Part shown: positions 8,771 to 17,195 of the stretch, in pieces
How the letters are laid out: every line of letters starts with the position of its first letter
Numbering within the stretch: the first letter of the stretch is position 1
Origin: Sphingobacterium sp. GVS05A
Lineage (GTDB): Bacteria; Bacteroidota; Bacteroidia; Sphingobacteriales; Sphingobacteriaceae
Length of the DNA stretch: 64,000 bases
Assembly (NCBI RefSeq): GCF_019969845.1
Contig: NZ_JAHXYR010000004.1
Span: forward strand, 595,651 to 659,650
Direction of reading: 5' to 3'
Position numbers and translations under genes: made by a program
The notes under the pieces: generated by a model
The model's input: the letters and a program-made list of their open reading frames with translations, nothing else
Database searches by the model: none
Told to the model about the DNA's origin: nothing

Positions 8771-9358
8771 ATGATTGATATATTCAAAAATTACCTGTCC
8801 TTAACAGGAGCACTCTCAGCAGAGGAGGTTAACTTTTCTGTGAATTTCTTCAAGCCGATCAGCTTGAAGAAGGGCGATTTTTTTATTCGTGAGGGGGATA
8901 TTTGCCGTTATATTGGATTTATTGCTAGGGGTGCTGTAAAGGCATACGCTATCGACAAAGAAGGAAAAGAAAATATAACCTGTTTCAAGTTTGAAAATGA
9001 ATTTGCCACCTCGTTTCCGGAATTTGTGGCGCAGGCAAAATCCAGAAGGAGTATCAGGGTTATAGAAGATGGCATAATCTATGGAATAAGCTATCCAGAC
9101 TATCTGCATCTGCTTGGTGAGGTTGCCACCTGGAATGATATTATAAAATCGGTGATGGAGCGGGAGTATAGTCAAAAGGAGCTCTACCTGCTTAATTATA
9201 ATAATAAGTCGGCTGTGGATAAATACCGTCATGTCTTGATGAACGAACCGATGCTCGTCCGTCGTATAGCGACACAAGATCTGGCATCGTATCTGAGCAT
9301 CACGCAACGTTCGCTTACTCGGGCCAAGGGCCAATTGCATAGACACAAGGAATTATAG
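8771..9358 (+). CDS. Crp/Fnr family transcriptional regulator
   Basis: Cyclic-nucleotide-binding beta-roll (MIDIFKNYLSL, then KKGDFFIREGDICRYIGFIARG, residues about 25-50) followed by a C-terminal HTH: IATQDLASYLSITQRSLTRAK. This short type is common in Bacteroidota, usually without the arginine/serine pair needed for cAMP. An in-frame ATG at 8741 would add ten residues. The next gene starts 5 bases after the stop, so the pair is an operon and the regulator may respond to the substrate of the hydrolase. Confidence 0.85.
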   Translation: MIDIFKNYLSLTGALSAEEVNFSVNFFKPISLKKGDFFIREGDICRYIGFIARGAVKAYAIDKEGKENITCFKFENEFATSFPEFVAQAKSRRSIRVIEDGIIYGISYPDYLHLLGEVATWNDIIKSVMEREYSQKELYLLNYNNKSAVDKYRHVLMNEPMLVRRIATQDLASYLSITQRSLTRAKGQLHRHKEL

Positions 9359-9363
9359 GACAA

Positions 9364-10092
9364 ATGTCCTTATTCGTTTCTGACCAGCGATGTAGATTTG
9401 CACAAAAAAATATGTTACGTCACATTGCTCCCGAGGTGGTTCAGATTCCACTGATGCCACGAAACAGTATTAACTGTTATATTATCGAAGGTGTATTGAT
9501 AGACTCCGGAATACGGAGCTCGTATACCACTGTAAAGAAAGCCCTTGAGGAAATACCCGTTTACCAGCATCTTCTTACGCATGCGCATGCGGATCACCAG
9601 GGCTGTAGCGATCAGATATGCAAAGAGTTCTCTATACCCTTGCTCTGTCATCCCGCCGAAGTTTTTAGGACCGAAACGGGTATGGTAACCAAGGATTATC
9701 CAAGGCCACAACATTGGATAGCAAAGCTTCAACAAAAGTATTGGGCGGGTCAGGGACATCAAGTCCAAATGACAATTGTTGAAAATGATAAGATTGGAAA
9801 CTTTCAGGTCATTGAGACACCCGGACATTCGGCAGGTCACATCTCCTTATTCCGTGAGCGAGATGGTGTACTTATCATTGGAGATGTGGCGACAAATATG
9901 AATTTGCTCACAACTGCGACAGGTCTACGGCTTCCGCCAAATCTATTCACCACAGATCAGCAGCGCAACATCAAATCGCTCCAGAAGCTGGCAAAACTGA
10001 ATCCTTCCATTATCTGTTTCGGTCACGGACCGGTTATGCGCAATATAGATCGGAAGTTTGAGCAATTTGTGGCTAAATGCAGTAAGCTTTAA
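9364..10092 (+). CDS. Metallo-beta-lactamase fold hydrolase
   Basis: Two-zinc MBL hydrolase: THAHADHQG (HxHxDH motif) near residue 77, GHSAGH near 156, GDVATN near 172, and the last histidine in FGHGPV near 219. The fold includes glyoxalase II, lactonases and sulfur dioxygenases, and the substrate cannot be told. It has no signal peptide, so it acts in the cytoplasm. The frame starts 5 bases after the Crp-type gene; an internal ATG at 9412 (MLRHIAPEVVQIPL) also gives a plausible start. Confidence 0.85.
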   Translation: MSLFVSDQRCRFAQKNMLRHIAPEVVQIPLMPRNSINCYIIEGVLIDSGIRSSYTTVKKALEEIPVYQHLLTHAHADHQGCSDQICKEFSIPLLCHPAEVFRTETGMVTKDYPRPQHWIAKLQQKYWAGQGHQVQMTIVENDKIGNFQVIETPGHSAGHISLFRERDGVLIIGDVATNMNLLTTATGLRLPPNLFTTDQQRNIKSLQKLAKLNPSIICFGHGPVMRNIDRKFEQFVAKCSKL

Positions 10093-10267
10093 TGTCAAAT
10101 TCGTTGGTGAAAAAATTGCAAATCGTATCGAATTTTAAGAAATACAAATTCTCAAAAAGAATGTAATCTGCATATTGTTTACATTCTTCAATTGGGTTAC
10201 CCGTTTAGTAAACTTCATCATAAGCATTTAATTTCATCATTTATCATTCAATAACTTTACTGAGAGG
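10093..10267. other. Intergenic, nothing recognised
   Basis: AT-rich stretch after the hydrolase with no coding signal; it leads into the MANQF-module remnant at 10268. Confidence 0.4.
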
Positions 10268-10465
10268 ACTTTTTGGCATCTCCAACATACCACTTGTTTT
10301 CCTCAGATAGCGCCATCGTCAACGATGCTTTTGCTATACACATAAAATCAAAAAAATATGGCAAATCAATTTTTAATTAAAGAGACGATGGAAGTTATGG
10401 GCGACCTATCCATTATTGAAATCAATGGATTAACGTTATCTGTCGTATCTGTGCTTGGATTTTAG
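10268..10465 (+). pseudogene. Truncated copy of the MANQF leader and protein start
   Basis: The leader (ACTTTTTGGCATCTCC, CTTGTTTTCCTCAGATA, CTTTTGCTATACACATAAAA) matches that of the intact beta-helix gene. It is followed by ATG at 10358 and MANQFLIKETMEVMGDLS, the first 18 or so residues of the family, then diverges (IIEINGLTLSVVSVLGF, stop). The remnant runs into the 3' end of the VOC gene on the other strand. Confidence 0.75.
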
Positions 10466-11140
10466 TTCAGATATTTTTTCGGCCGAAACCTCAAGATCAC
10501 CCAGTGATTTATAACAATCTTTTTCTTTGGCGGGATCATTCAATATTCTGGCAAGTTCGGCCCTTATGATAAAGGCTTCCGCGTACTGTATGCCTTTATC
10601 TTCTTGATTTAGGTGTTTTTTAAGAGCATTATCGAGTGTCTTGGCAGCCGCCAGGTAGTCTTCTTTAAAATCCTTCAGTTTTAGTGCAATGGCAATTGAC
10701 TTTCCCAACTCAGTTGCGTCCTTTTGTCTAGTAAATTCATAATCGGCTTCATCTTCGGGCCCCTGTTGTATAAATATTACAGAATTCCCGGAAGGATCAG
10801 TTACAGTAAAACGTGTTCCCGCAGGTTTCATTCTTGAAATCCTAGGTAGATCCGTTGAAGGAATACGTCCAAGATGACGATTAAAGGCTCCGCAAAACTC
10901 CTGATAAACTTTCTGAACATCGTTTATGATAATAAGACAACCGTTACCTGGCGTCGAAATCTCTATATTCTTACTATAATGGAAATGCAGATGGGATCCC
11001 TCGCGTTCCAAAACCGCATATTTATACGGACGATCCTGTCTAAACGTAATTTTAAATCCTAGTGTTTCCCAAAAGGTAAGTGTTGCGTCTATAAAGACAT
11101 ATTTCAATATCGGGATCGCCGCCCATGTACTGTGTTTCAT
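10436..11140 (-). CDS. VOC (glyoxalase/bleomycin resistance) family protein with helical C-terminal extension
   Basis: First about 130 residues form a VOC beta-alpha-beta-beta-beta pair (FIDATLTFWETLGFKITFRQDRP; LHFHYSKNIE; TRFTVTDPSGNSVIFIQQ), the fold of bleomycin-binding proteins and glyoxalases. The remaining 100 residues are helical and repeat-like (LKDFKEDYLAAAKTLDNALKKH), as in TPR-type domains. An upstream ATG at 11161 would add seven residues. The gene is divergent from an HxlR regulator 100 bases away, which probably controls it. Its 3' end is overlapped by the MANQF remnant, so its last residues may not be original. Confidence 0.75.
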   Translation of the reverse strand: MKHSTWAAIPILKYVFIDATLTFWETLGFKITFRQDRPYKYAVLEREGSHLHFHYSKNIEISTPGNGCLIIINDVQKVYQEFCGAFNRHLGRIPSTDLPRISRMKPAGTRFTVTDPSGNSVIFIQQGPEDEADYEFTRQKDATELGKSIAIALKLKDFKEDYLAAAKTLDNALKKHLNQEDKGIQYAEAFIIRAELARILNDPAKEKDCYKSLGDLEVSAEKISELKSKHRYDR

Positions 11141-11257
11141 TGCTTTTAGTTTAGGTTTCAAAAGTATAAGTATAAAATGACTTCTTTCTTTTACATACTT
11201 TTTTCACAGTAAAGGACAGATGACTGTTGTTTAAAATATATTGGATAAATTTGATTT

Positions 11258-11608
11258 ATGCGGGAATTTACACACGACAGGAAACTTTATTATAGTCCGG
11301 TTGAATTTACCTTTTCACATATTGGAGGTACCTGGAAGATACCTATACTGCTAAGTCTAGTGCATGGCCCCCTGAGATATGGGGACCTAAAGAGCACGAT
11401 CCCACGCATAACAGATAAGATGCTGCATACCCAGCTGAGAGAGTTGGAACAAAAAAAGATGATCAGCCGGACAGTATTTCGCGAAAAACCTCCGCGGGTA
11501 GAATATACATTAACAGATCGTTCCCGCCATGCATTACCTGTAATTCAGATCCTGAAGGAATATGGCGAATTATTGATTTCACTGGAAGCGGACAATATCT
11601 ATTGGTAG
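11258..11608 (+). CDS. HxlR family transcriptional regulator
   Basis: 116-residue winged HTH of the HxlR (MarR-like) family: the family core GGTWKIPILLSLVHGPLRYGDL, then ITDKMLHTQLRELEQKKMISR and the wing PPRVEYTLTDRS. It lacks the conserved N-terminal cysteine of redox-sensing members. It is divergent from the VOC gene. Confidence 0.88.
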   Translation: MREFTHDRKLYYSPVEFTFSHIGGTWKIPILLSLVHGPLRYGDLKSTIPRITDKMLHTQLRELEQKKMISRTVFREKPPRVEYTLTDRSRHALPVIQILKEYGELLISLEADNIYW

Positions 11609-12254
11609 TCTTATATGTAAAATTCCACTTTTGTTAGGCATGGTCATAAGCTATGTTCAAGCGCCTTTCTTCCACTTAATTTCAACGCCCTCAATCATTC
11701 CAATATATTTCTCGATATGATCCTTAGTCAGTGGCGTATTGTCGTCTAGGTGATATTCAATTTTTTTGCAAACTGGTCAGTGGATAGATGCAGCATAACA
11801 AGTGTTGACAAAAATATGCCAAATACCATCTTTCTTTACGCTTACATGAATAAGGGCGTCGATGCAGAGCTTTTAATTACTCCGTGTGCTAATTCCCAAT
11901 CGCCCTGTGATCGCCTAAAAAACACCTTTTATCATATATCCTGCCTAAACGTAAAATTTTACAAATATTGCTCACATAAATACAATACCATAAACTCATA
12001 TTTTCGAAAAGAAGCTATTTCAGTGAATTAGAGATAGCTTCTTTGCTTTAAAGTTGCGCAATGCTGATTTGATTTTCATGGACAGGAATAGTCCGCCCTT
12101 TTAAAAAGTTAGTATTGCTGCTGAATTTCTCAAATTCAGGATTTTTATGAAAACTGGAAACTTATCATTTCCATAAAGCCGCTAGTTGGGTGGACGTAAA
12201 TTTCGTTTTCTCCATATAATTTTTTCTCCATTTCCTGTGTCGAATCAGAGGTTA
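11609..12254. other. Intergenic with a short C-terminal gene fragment and a terminator
   Basis: On the minus strand 11657-11760 one frame encodes IEYHLDDNTPLTKDHIEKYI and GMIEGVEIKWKKGA before a stop, which reads like the C-terminus of a lost small gene; the family is not recognised. The plus-strand open frame at 11750-12031 looks like chance. A strong hairpin lies at 12008-12044. Confidence 0.4.
12008..12044. terminator. Bidirectional terminator hairpin
   Basis: AAAGAAGCTAT/ATAGCTTCTTT perfect stem of 11 pairs with A-rich and T-rich flanks. Confidence 0.7.
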
Positions 12255-12765
12255 TTATATCGCCTTTAAAAATTGGATTAATCCGGTGATATCAAATTTA
12301 TGATAGACCATGATTGGCCAGCCTAAGCCTTGTTCTAGGGAACGGAGCATGAGGCGGGATTTCTCCCGATTGCTTTCATGAATGGTTTCAAATGGTAAAA
12401 CGTAATCTAGTATGACCACTTTCTTTCCATCAGCAGCGGCTAATTTTTCAAGCAGTGTACTGAACTTATCCCGGCTGATGTAATAGACAAAACCTTCCAA
12501 TAGGAATATTGTTGGACTTGATGAATGATGGCCCAATCTTTTTAATTCATCCAACAAGGAGTCAATATCGGTAGCATCATGAGTGATCAGCTTCACTTTA
12601 TCCCGATCACCAATCAGTTCTGTTTAGAGCGATCTTTTTTCATCCATAAATTCAATATCAACTTCAAAGATCGTTTCAATTTGGTGGCCGTATTGCTCTA
12701 GTAGATAGAGTGAAATAGGGTCAAGACCTGCGCCTAAAATGCGTTGAAGGATATCCAAAGAATAT
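12255..12765 (-). pseudogene. Class I SAM-dependent methyltransferase (LCM type), broken
   Basis: The reading frame ILGAGLDPISLYLLEQYG (SAM-binding motif) continues through FEVDIEFMDEKRSL, a TAA stop at 12624-12626, then in the same frame TELIGDRDKV and KLITHDATDIDSLL. It goes on through TIFLLEGFVYYIS and VVILDYVLPF to FDITGLIQFLKAI. This is the leucine carboxyl methyltransferase-like family (PF04072). The usual N-terminal 70-80 residues are missing. So the gene has both a 5' deletion and an in-frame stop. Confidence 0.75.
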
Positions 12766-12804
12766 TAAAATATCCAAATGAATTCGAAGTTTAAGAGATG
12801 TCTG

Positions 12805-13105
12805 TTAGATTGTTGGAAGTGTTCCGCCATCAATGACAAATTCAGTTCCCGTCAAATAGCTAGCTCTGGGTGAAACCAGAAACCCTACCAATTCAGCAAC
12901 CTCTTCCGGAAAGGCTGGTCTGCCGTAAGGAATTCCTCCTAGGGCATTTTTATCCGGTTCTTCCAGTGGATTTCTTGGCGTAATGATCACCTTTGCGCCA
13001 GCGTATTTTAAACGTTCGGCTATAGCTTTTCCAGCTCCCTTTGTACCCTGTTACCACTGCCACCTTATCAATAAGCTCGTTCTGATAATCTAAATTGTTA
13101 CTCAT
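12805..13105 (-). pseudogene. SDR family oxidoreductase, internally deleted and frameshifted
   Basis: The start [20 protein letters not shown] is normal, then the glycine-rich loop is out of frame: the other frame supplies [19 protein letters not shown]. After VIITPRNP the middle of the enzyme (including the catalytic YxxxK) is missing, and the C-terminal tail [20 protein letters not shown] to FVIDGG follows directly. Divergent from the HxlR gene at 13250, which probably once regulated it. Confidence 0.8.
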
Positions 13106-13249
13106 CTTTTTCTTATTTTGTTGTTTGTCTATTCAATCCGTTATTGGCGAAAATATCTATTTCCTTGTACAAATTTGCGGAGTATCATATGATCTCACAA
13201 GTACGGAGTTACGATTCAAATAGGGATAAATTATTCCCCTATTGTACAT

Positions 13250-13639
13250 ATGCGGGCAGTGATATACCTTTGTTTTATGTATGAGAGAAAAACTATGCCC
13301 AATCTTACATGTGGACTAGACCTTATTGGTGAGGTTTTATATGGTAAGTGGAAAATGCGATTGCTTTGGTTCATTAACCAAGGCCACCTACGTCCGAGCG
13401 CACTTCAGCGCAAAATACCGGACGCATCTCGACGAGTGCTCAATATTCAACTTAAAGAACTTGAAGAACATGAACTTATTTCGAGAACGGTTTATCCTGT
13501 AGTTCCTCCCAAGGTAGAATACAAGTTGACTGAATTTGGTCAGTCTTTAATTCCTATAATTGGTGCTTTAGGAATGTGGGGAGATAAATATGAAGAAAAA
13601 TTGCGGACTGTAATCATTCGCACATTGAAAAGTGTGTAA
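13250..13639 (+). CDS. HxlR family transcriptional regulator
   Basis: Winged HTH with the family core LYGKWKMRLLWFINQGHLRP, ASRRVLNIQLKELEEHELISR and the wing PPKVEYKLTEFG. A cysteine lies just before the core (LTCGLDLIG), the position used for redox sensing in HypR/YodB-like members. The start could also be the ATG at 13277 or 13295. Its divergent partner is a broken SDR gene, so it may be an orphan. Confidence 0.85.
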   Translation: MRAVIYLCFMYERKTMPNLTCGLDLIGEVLYGKWKMRLLWFINQGHLRPSALQRKIPDASRRVLNIQLKELEEHELISRTVYPVVPPKVEYKLTEFGQSLIPIIGALGMWGDKYEEKLRTVIIRTLKSV

Positions 13640-13692
13640 ATTTTTATCTTTCATCTGTTTTCCACTCCAACTTAAATTTAAATCAGCATATC

Positions 13693-14514
13693 TTATTTCA
13701 TTTTAAATTCCGTAGGTCTCATGTTGGTCAGCAGATAAAAGTTATTGCTAAAAGCAGATATATTTGAATAGCCAATCTCGTACGCAATCTCGGTCATATT
13801 CAAATCTGTATCGTTGATTAATTCCATCGCCTTAATAATCCGTAGCATTTTTAAGTACTGAACAAATGTAATGTGCAGTTTGGTTTGGAATAATCGGGTC
13901 AAACTACGCACACTCATTCCCGATTGCTGAGCAATAATATCTAAGCTTAGATTTTCATTTAACCTATTTCTAAAACTGTCGATTATGGCATTGAGCCTTT
14001 GATCGTCTGTTGTAGGAAGTTGTATGGAAAATTTTTTGAGATTTTCTTTTGATAATATGCCTTTAAGCGTGCTTAAAAATTCAAATTCCCATGAACCTTT
14101 GCAATAATCACCTTGCCACTTCTCACTAAATGAGAGCATTTCTGCCAAAAGCTTGCTCACCGGATAAATGCCCAATTCCTCATAAAAATTACCAGCTCTT
14201 TCTTCCGGAAAATAGATATTGATAATATATAGATCCTGCGTGTTGAACATCAGGTTGTGCCGATAACTTTTTGGTATCCAGATATAATGATTAGACGGAA
14301 TATATAAATCCTTTTCGTCTGTCTGCAAATAAGCAATCCCGCCATAAACCAATAACAACTGAGCTTTATTGTGCTGATGAGCAGGCAAACGCTGTTCCAT
14401 CTGCTGTCGCATCACCAGTATTGAATCGGGATTTTGATCAACAATATTTATTAACCGGCTAAGAATTTCCATATGGCCAAATTTAACAAATATTAGGCTA
14501 ATTATATAAAACAT
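13693..14514 (-). CDS. AraC family transcriptional regulator
   Basis: Cupin-type N-terminal half (MRQQMEQRLPAHQHNKAQLL; IWIPKSYRHNL) and C-terminal double HTH: LSLDIIAQQSGMSVRSLTRLF and MTEIAYEIGYSNISAFSNNFY, ending MRPTEFK. It faces the TolC-HlyD-MFS operon with 50 bases between the start codons, so it is the likely regulator of the efflux genes. Confidence 0.9.
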   Translation of the reverse strand: MFYIISLIFVKFGHMEILSRLINIVDQNPDSILVMRQQMEQRLPAHQHNKAQLLLVYGGIAYLQTDEKDLYIPSNHYIWIPKSYRHNLMFNTQDLYIINIYFPEERAGNFYEELGIYPVSKLLAEMLSFSEKWQGDYCKGSWEFEFLSTLKGILSKENLKKFSIQLPTTDDQRLNAIIDSFRNRLNENLSLDIIAQQSGMSVRSLTRLFQTKLHITFVQYLKMLRIIKAMELINDTDLNMTEIAYEIGYSNISAFSNNFYLLTNMRPTEFKMK

Positions 14515-14564
14515 CAGCTTGCTATGATGGATAATTTTGCCATGTAAATAATAGTAAAGTCATT

Positions 14565-14816
14565 ATGAAACATAATATCATAAAACCTGACAAAGATTTT
14601 GAACTTGAAACACAAGCCAAAAAATCTGATAATAAATCATATCATTCAGATGAAGAAATTGATCGAGCTAACATCTTCTGGTTTGCTTATGGGTATAACT
14701 ATGCTTTTATGCCAATGGTAGATTTAACCTTTGCCTTTGATGAATTGAAAAAGATAGTAGAACCATGGCTAGCAAAAAGAAAGAAATATATAAAGAAAAC
14801 TGATGAAACAATATAA
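14565..14816 (+). CDS. Small hypothetical protein, first gene of efflux operon
   Basis: 83 residues, charged, with an aromatic centre (IFWFAYGYNYAFMPMVDLTF) and a basic tail. No family is recognised. Its end overlaps the start of the TolC gene by 14 bases, which suggests translational coupling. Confidence 0.6.
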   Translation: MKHNIIKPDKDFELETQAKKSDNKSYHSDEEIDRANIFWFAYGYNYAFMPMVDLTFAFDELKKIVEPWLAKRKKYIKKTDETI

Positions 14817-16137
14817 AATGGCTCCGATTTTGGGCTTATTGTTAGCCCTATTGATACAGTCTCTCTATGCCCAGCAAGCAGCTAATGCACACGTATTAAG
14901 CTTGGAAGAAATTTGGAAAGTTGCCGAAACAAATAACCATCAACTGAAACTATCCGACCTAAATCTTCAGCAAAGTAGTTTAGAAATATTGGAGGCAAAA
15001 GACCGTTTGTTGCCGGAACTTTCTGTTGGTGGAGATGTAAAAATCAATTCCAAATTCTTGATCTATGACAATGGACTATTCTCTTCTCCACAGGATGTGC
15101 CTGTAAAAGGTTATGGGTACGGAGTGGGCTACAACTTGAGCTTCAATCTTTACAATGGTGGTAAGGACAAAAGAAACATTGTCATAAAAAAGGAAGAAGA
15201 GATACGCACGCAATATGAAGTTGATCTACAAAAGCACAGCGTAAAATACAATGTTGCAGTTGCATATTTTGATTTGTACAAGTTTCTGCATTTCCATGAT
15301 TTTCTTGATGCAGAAATTGAAGCAGAAAAGAAACAATTGGAACTCGTGGAAAGCCTGCATAAAAACGGCACTGTGCTAAAAAGTGATGTACTGAGAACCT
15401 CTGTAAAATTATCGCGACTGGAGCTCAGCCTTTCTGATGTTGCGAAGAAGATTGAAATCGCTAAGCAACGGCTCAATATCCTGATGGGGCGCGAAAATGA
15501 TGCTGAGCTGGCAATAAAACACCAAGATACAATTGAATTAAAAGCTATCACAGAAGGCGACTACTACGATTATGTAGATATCGCTTTCAACAAATCGCCA
15601 GAGTACAAGATAATCCATAGTGATATTAAATTGAGCGAGCTGAACATCAAGCAGATAAAAGCCACACGATGGCCCAAAGTCTCCTTGTATTCGAATTACA
15701 ATTACACTTATCCGCAGATTTCATTCTATCCGTATTCGAATGATTTATGGGGATTTGGTCAGACAGGGATTAAAGTCCAGTTTTCTATCGATAATCTATA
15801 CAAAAGCAAACATTCTATCGCTCATGCCCAAGTGGTCAGCAATCAGGTAAAAGAAAAAGCAAACATTAAAAAAGATGAAATCTATCTTCAGGTTAAAGAA
15901 GCTTATTTGCTGCAGCAACAGGCTTTGGAGAGCATGGAAACAGCGGAGCAAAATATCATTAAAACCGCCGAAACTGTTCGTGTTATCAGAAGTAGCTACT
16001 TAAACCAAGAATCACTTCTTACCGATCTTTTGGAAGCCGAAAATGCTTTATTGGAAGCTAAATTTAATCTGACAACAGCACAAACAAACGTCAAACTTAC
16101 GCATATCAGGCTATTTGCAATTATCGGGATTCTTTAA
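14803..16137 (+). CDS. TolC family outer membrane efflux protein
   Basis: Signal peptide ending near LYAQQAANA, then the long helix-strand repeats of an outer-membrane channel: IWKVAETNNHQLKLSDLNLQ, LFSSPQDV near a beta-strand, LKSDVLRTSVKLSRLELSLS in the first coiled coil, and a second repeat ending LLTDLLEAENALLEAKFNL. 444 residues is normal. It forms the outer membrane tunnel for the HlyD/MFS pair encoded immediately downstream. Confidence 0.9.
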   Translation: MKQYKMAPILGLLLALLIQSLYAQQAANAHVLSLEEIWKVAETNNHQLKLSDLNLQQSSLEILEAKDRLLPELSVGGDVKINSKFLIYDNGLFSSPQDVPVKGYGYGVGYNLSFNLYNGGKDKRNIVIKKEEEIRTQYEVDLQKHSVKYNVAVAYFDLYKFLHFHDFLDAEIEAEKKQLELVESLHKNGTVLKSDVLRTSVKLSRLELSLSDVAKKIEIAKQRLNILMGRENDAELAIKHQDTIELKAITEGDYYDYVDIAFNKSPEYKIIHSDIKLSELNIKQIKATRWPKVSLYSNYNYTYPQISFYPYSNDLWGFGQTGIKVQFSIDNLYKSKHSIAHAQVVSNQVKEKANIKKDEIYLQVKEAYLLQQQALESMETAEQNIIKTAETVRVIRSSYLNQESLLTDLLEAENALLEAKFNLTTAQTNVKLTHIRLFAIIGIL

Positions 16138-16148
16138 TACAAAATATC

Positions 16149-17195
16149 ATGAACAAAAATAAAACAGATAAAATTGTTGTAAGCCTAACCCAATGGTTTG
16201 GTATCGCATTATTCATCGGAATCATTATTTGGGGAGCTAGTTATTTCTTAAAAGGATATCGCTATGAACAGACCAACGACGCCCAGATTGATGCCTATCT
16301 TTCCCCCATAAATGCAAAAGTAGGGGGCTATATCCGTAAAATATATTATAAGGACAATCAGCAGGTCAAAAAAGGCGATACCCTTGTGGTGATTGAATTG
16401 GATGAGTACGGGCTGAAAAAAAATGCTGCGTCGGCAGAACTCATGAGCTCACAGGTCAAATTACCGATCTTGGCTGCCAGCGAAGAAACGCAGATTAAAA
16501 GCATTGAAGTCATAAAGGCCAAATTGATAGGTGCTAAAGCGAGATTGAACCAGCAACAAAAAGAATTCGACCGGTATAAAAATCTACTGGCAGACGAATC
16601 TACCACACAACAAAAATTTGACAACGTCAGTGCTTCTTTATCCATCACACAATCAGATTATGATCAGACAAAAGCTTCTTTACAAGTCGCCGAATCCAAA
16701 CTAAAGGATTTCAAGGTACAGCGTGATGCCATACAGGCAGAAATAAAGATCAAAGAAATACTTCTTGAAAGACAGGACTTGGACATTAGATATACCGTTA
16801 TCACTGCACCTTTTGATGGACAAATTGGTAAAAAGACCATTCAGGCGGGACAACTGATACAACCCGGACAGACATTGGCCTTCTTGCTGAACAAAACCGA
16901 AGAAAAATGGGTAATGGCAAATTTTAAGGAAACACAGATTGGTAAATTCAAAATCGGGCAAGCGGTATCTATTGAAGTCGATGCCTTTTCGAATGAAAAA
17001 TTTACGGGTACAATCGAGTCCCTTTCGCCAACCACAGGTTCCCGTTATTCGCTACTTCCACCAGATAATGCTACAGGTAATTTTGTAAAAATCATCCAAC
17101 GTATTCCTGTTCGGATTAAACTTACCGATACGCCCGAAAAATTAACTAAGCTCTCTGCCGGAATGAATGCAAATGTTTACGTTTTAAAAGATTAA
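16149..17195 (+). CDS. HlyD/EmrA family periplasmic adaptor
   Basis: One N-terminal membrane anchor (WFGIALFIGIIIWGASYFL, residues about 13-32), then the lipoyl half-motifs YEQTNDAQIDAYLSPINAKV and KDNQQVKKGDTL, a coiled-coil hairpin, and a second lipoyl half (YTVITAPFDGQIGKKTIQAG). It joins the MFS pump to TolC. The stop overlaps the next ATG by one base. Confidence 0.92.
   Translation: MNKNKTDKIVVSLTQWFGIALFIGIIIWGASYFLKGYRYEQTNDAQIDAYLSPINAKVGGYIRKIYYKDNQQVKKGDTLVVIELDEYGLKKNAASAELMSSQVKLPILAASEETQIKSIEVIKAKLIGAKARLNQQQKEFDRYKNLLADESTTQQKFDNVSASLSITQSDYDQTKASLQVAESKLKDFKVQRDAIQAEIKIKEILLERQDLDIRYTVITAPFDGQIGKKTIQAGQLIQPGQTLAFLLNKTEEKWVMANFKETQIGKFKIGQAVSIEVDAFSNEKFTGTIESLSPTTGSRYSLLPPDNATGNFVKIIQRIPVRIKLTDTPEKLTKLSAGMNANVYVLKD

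Noticed and set aside
11750..12031. Open frame of 93 codons on the plus strand
   Set aside because: No protein character; it overlaps the hairpin at 12008 and a minus-strand gene remnant.
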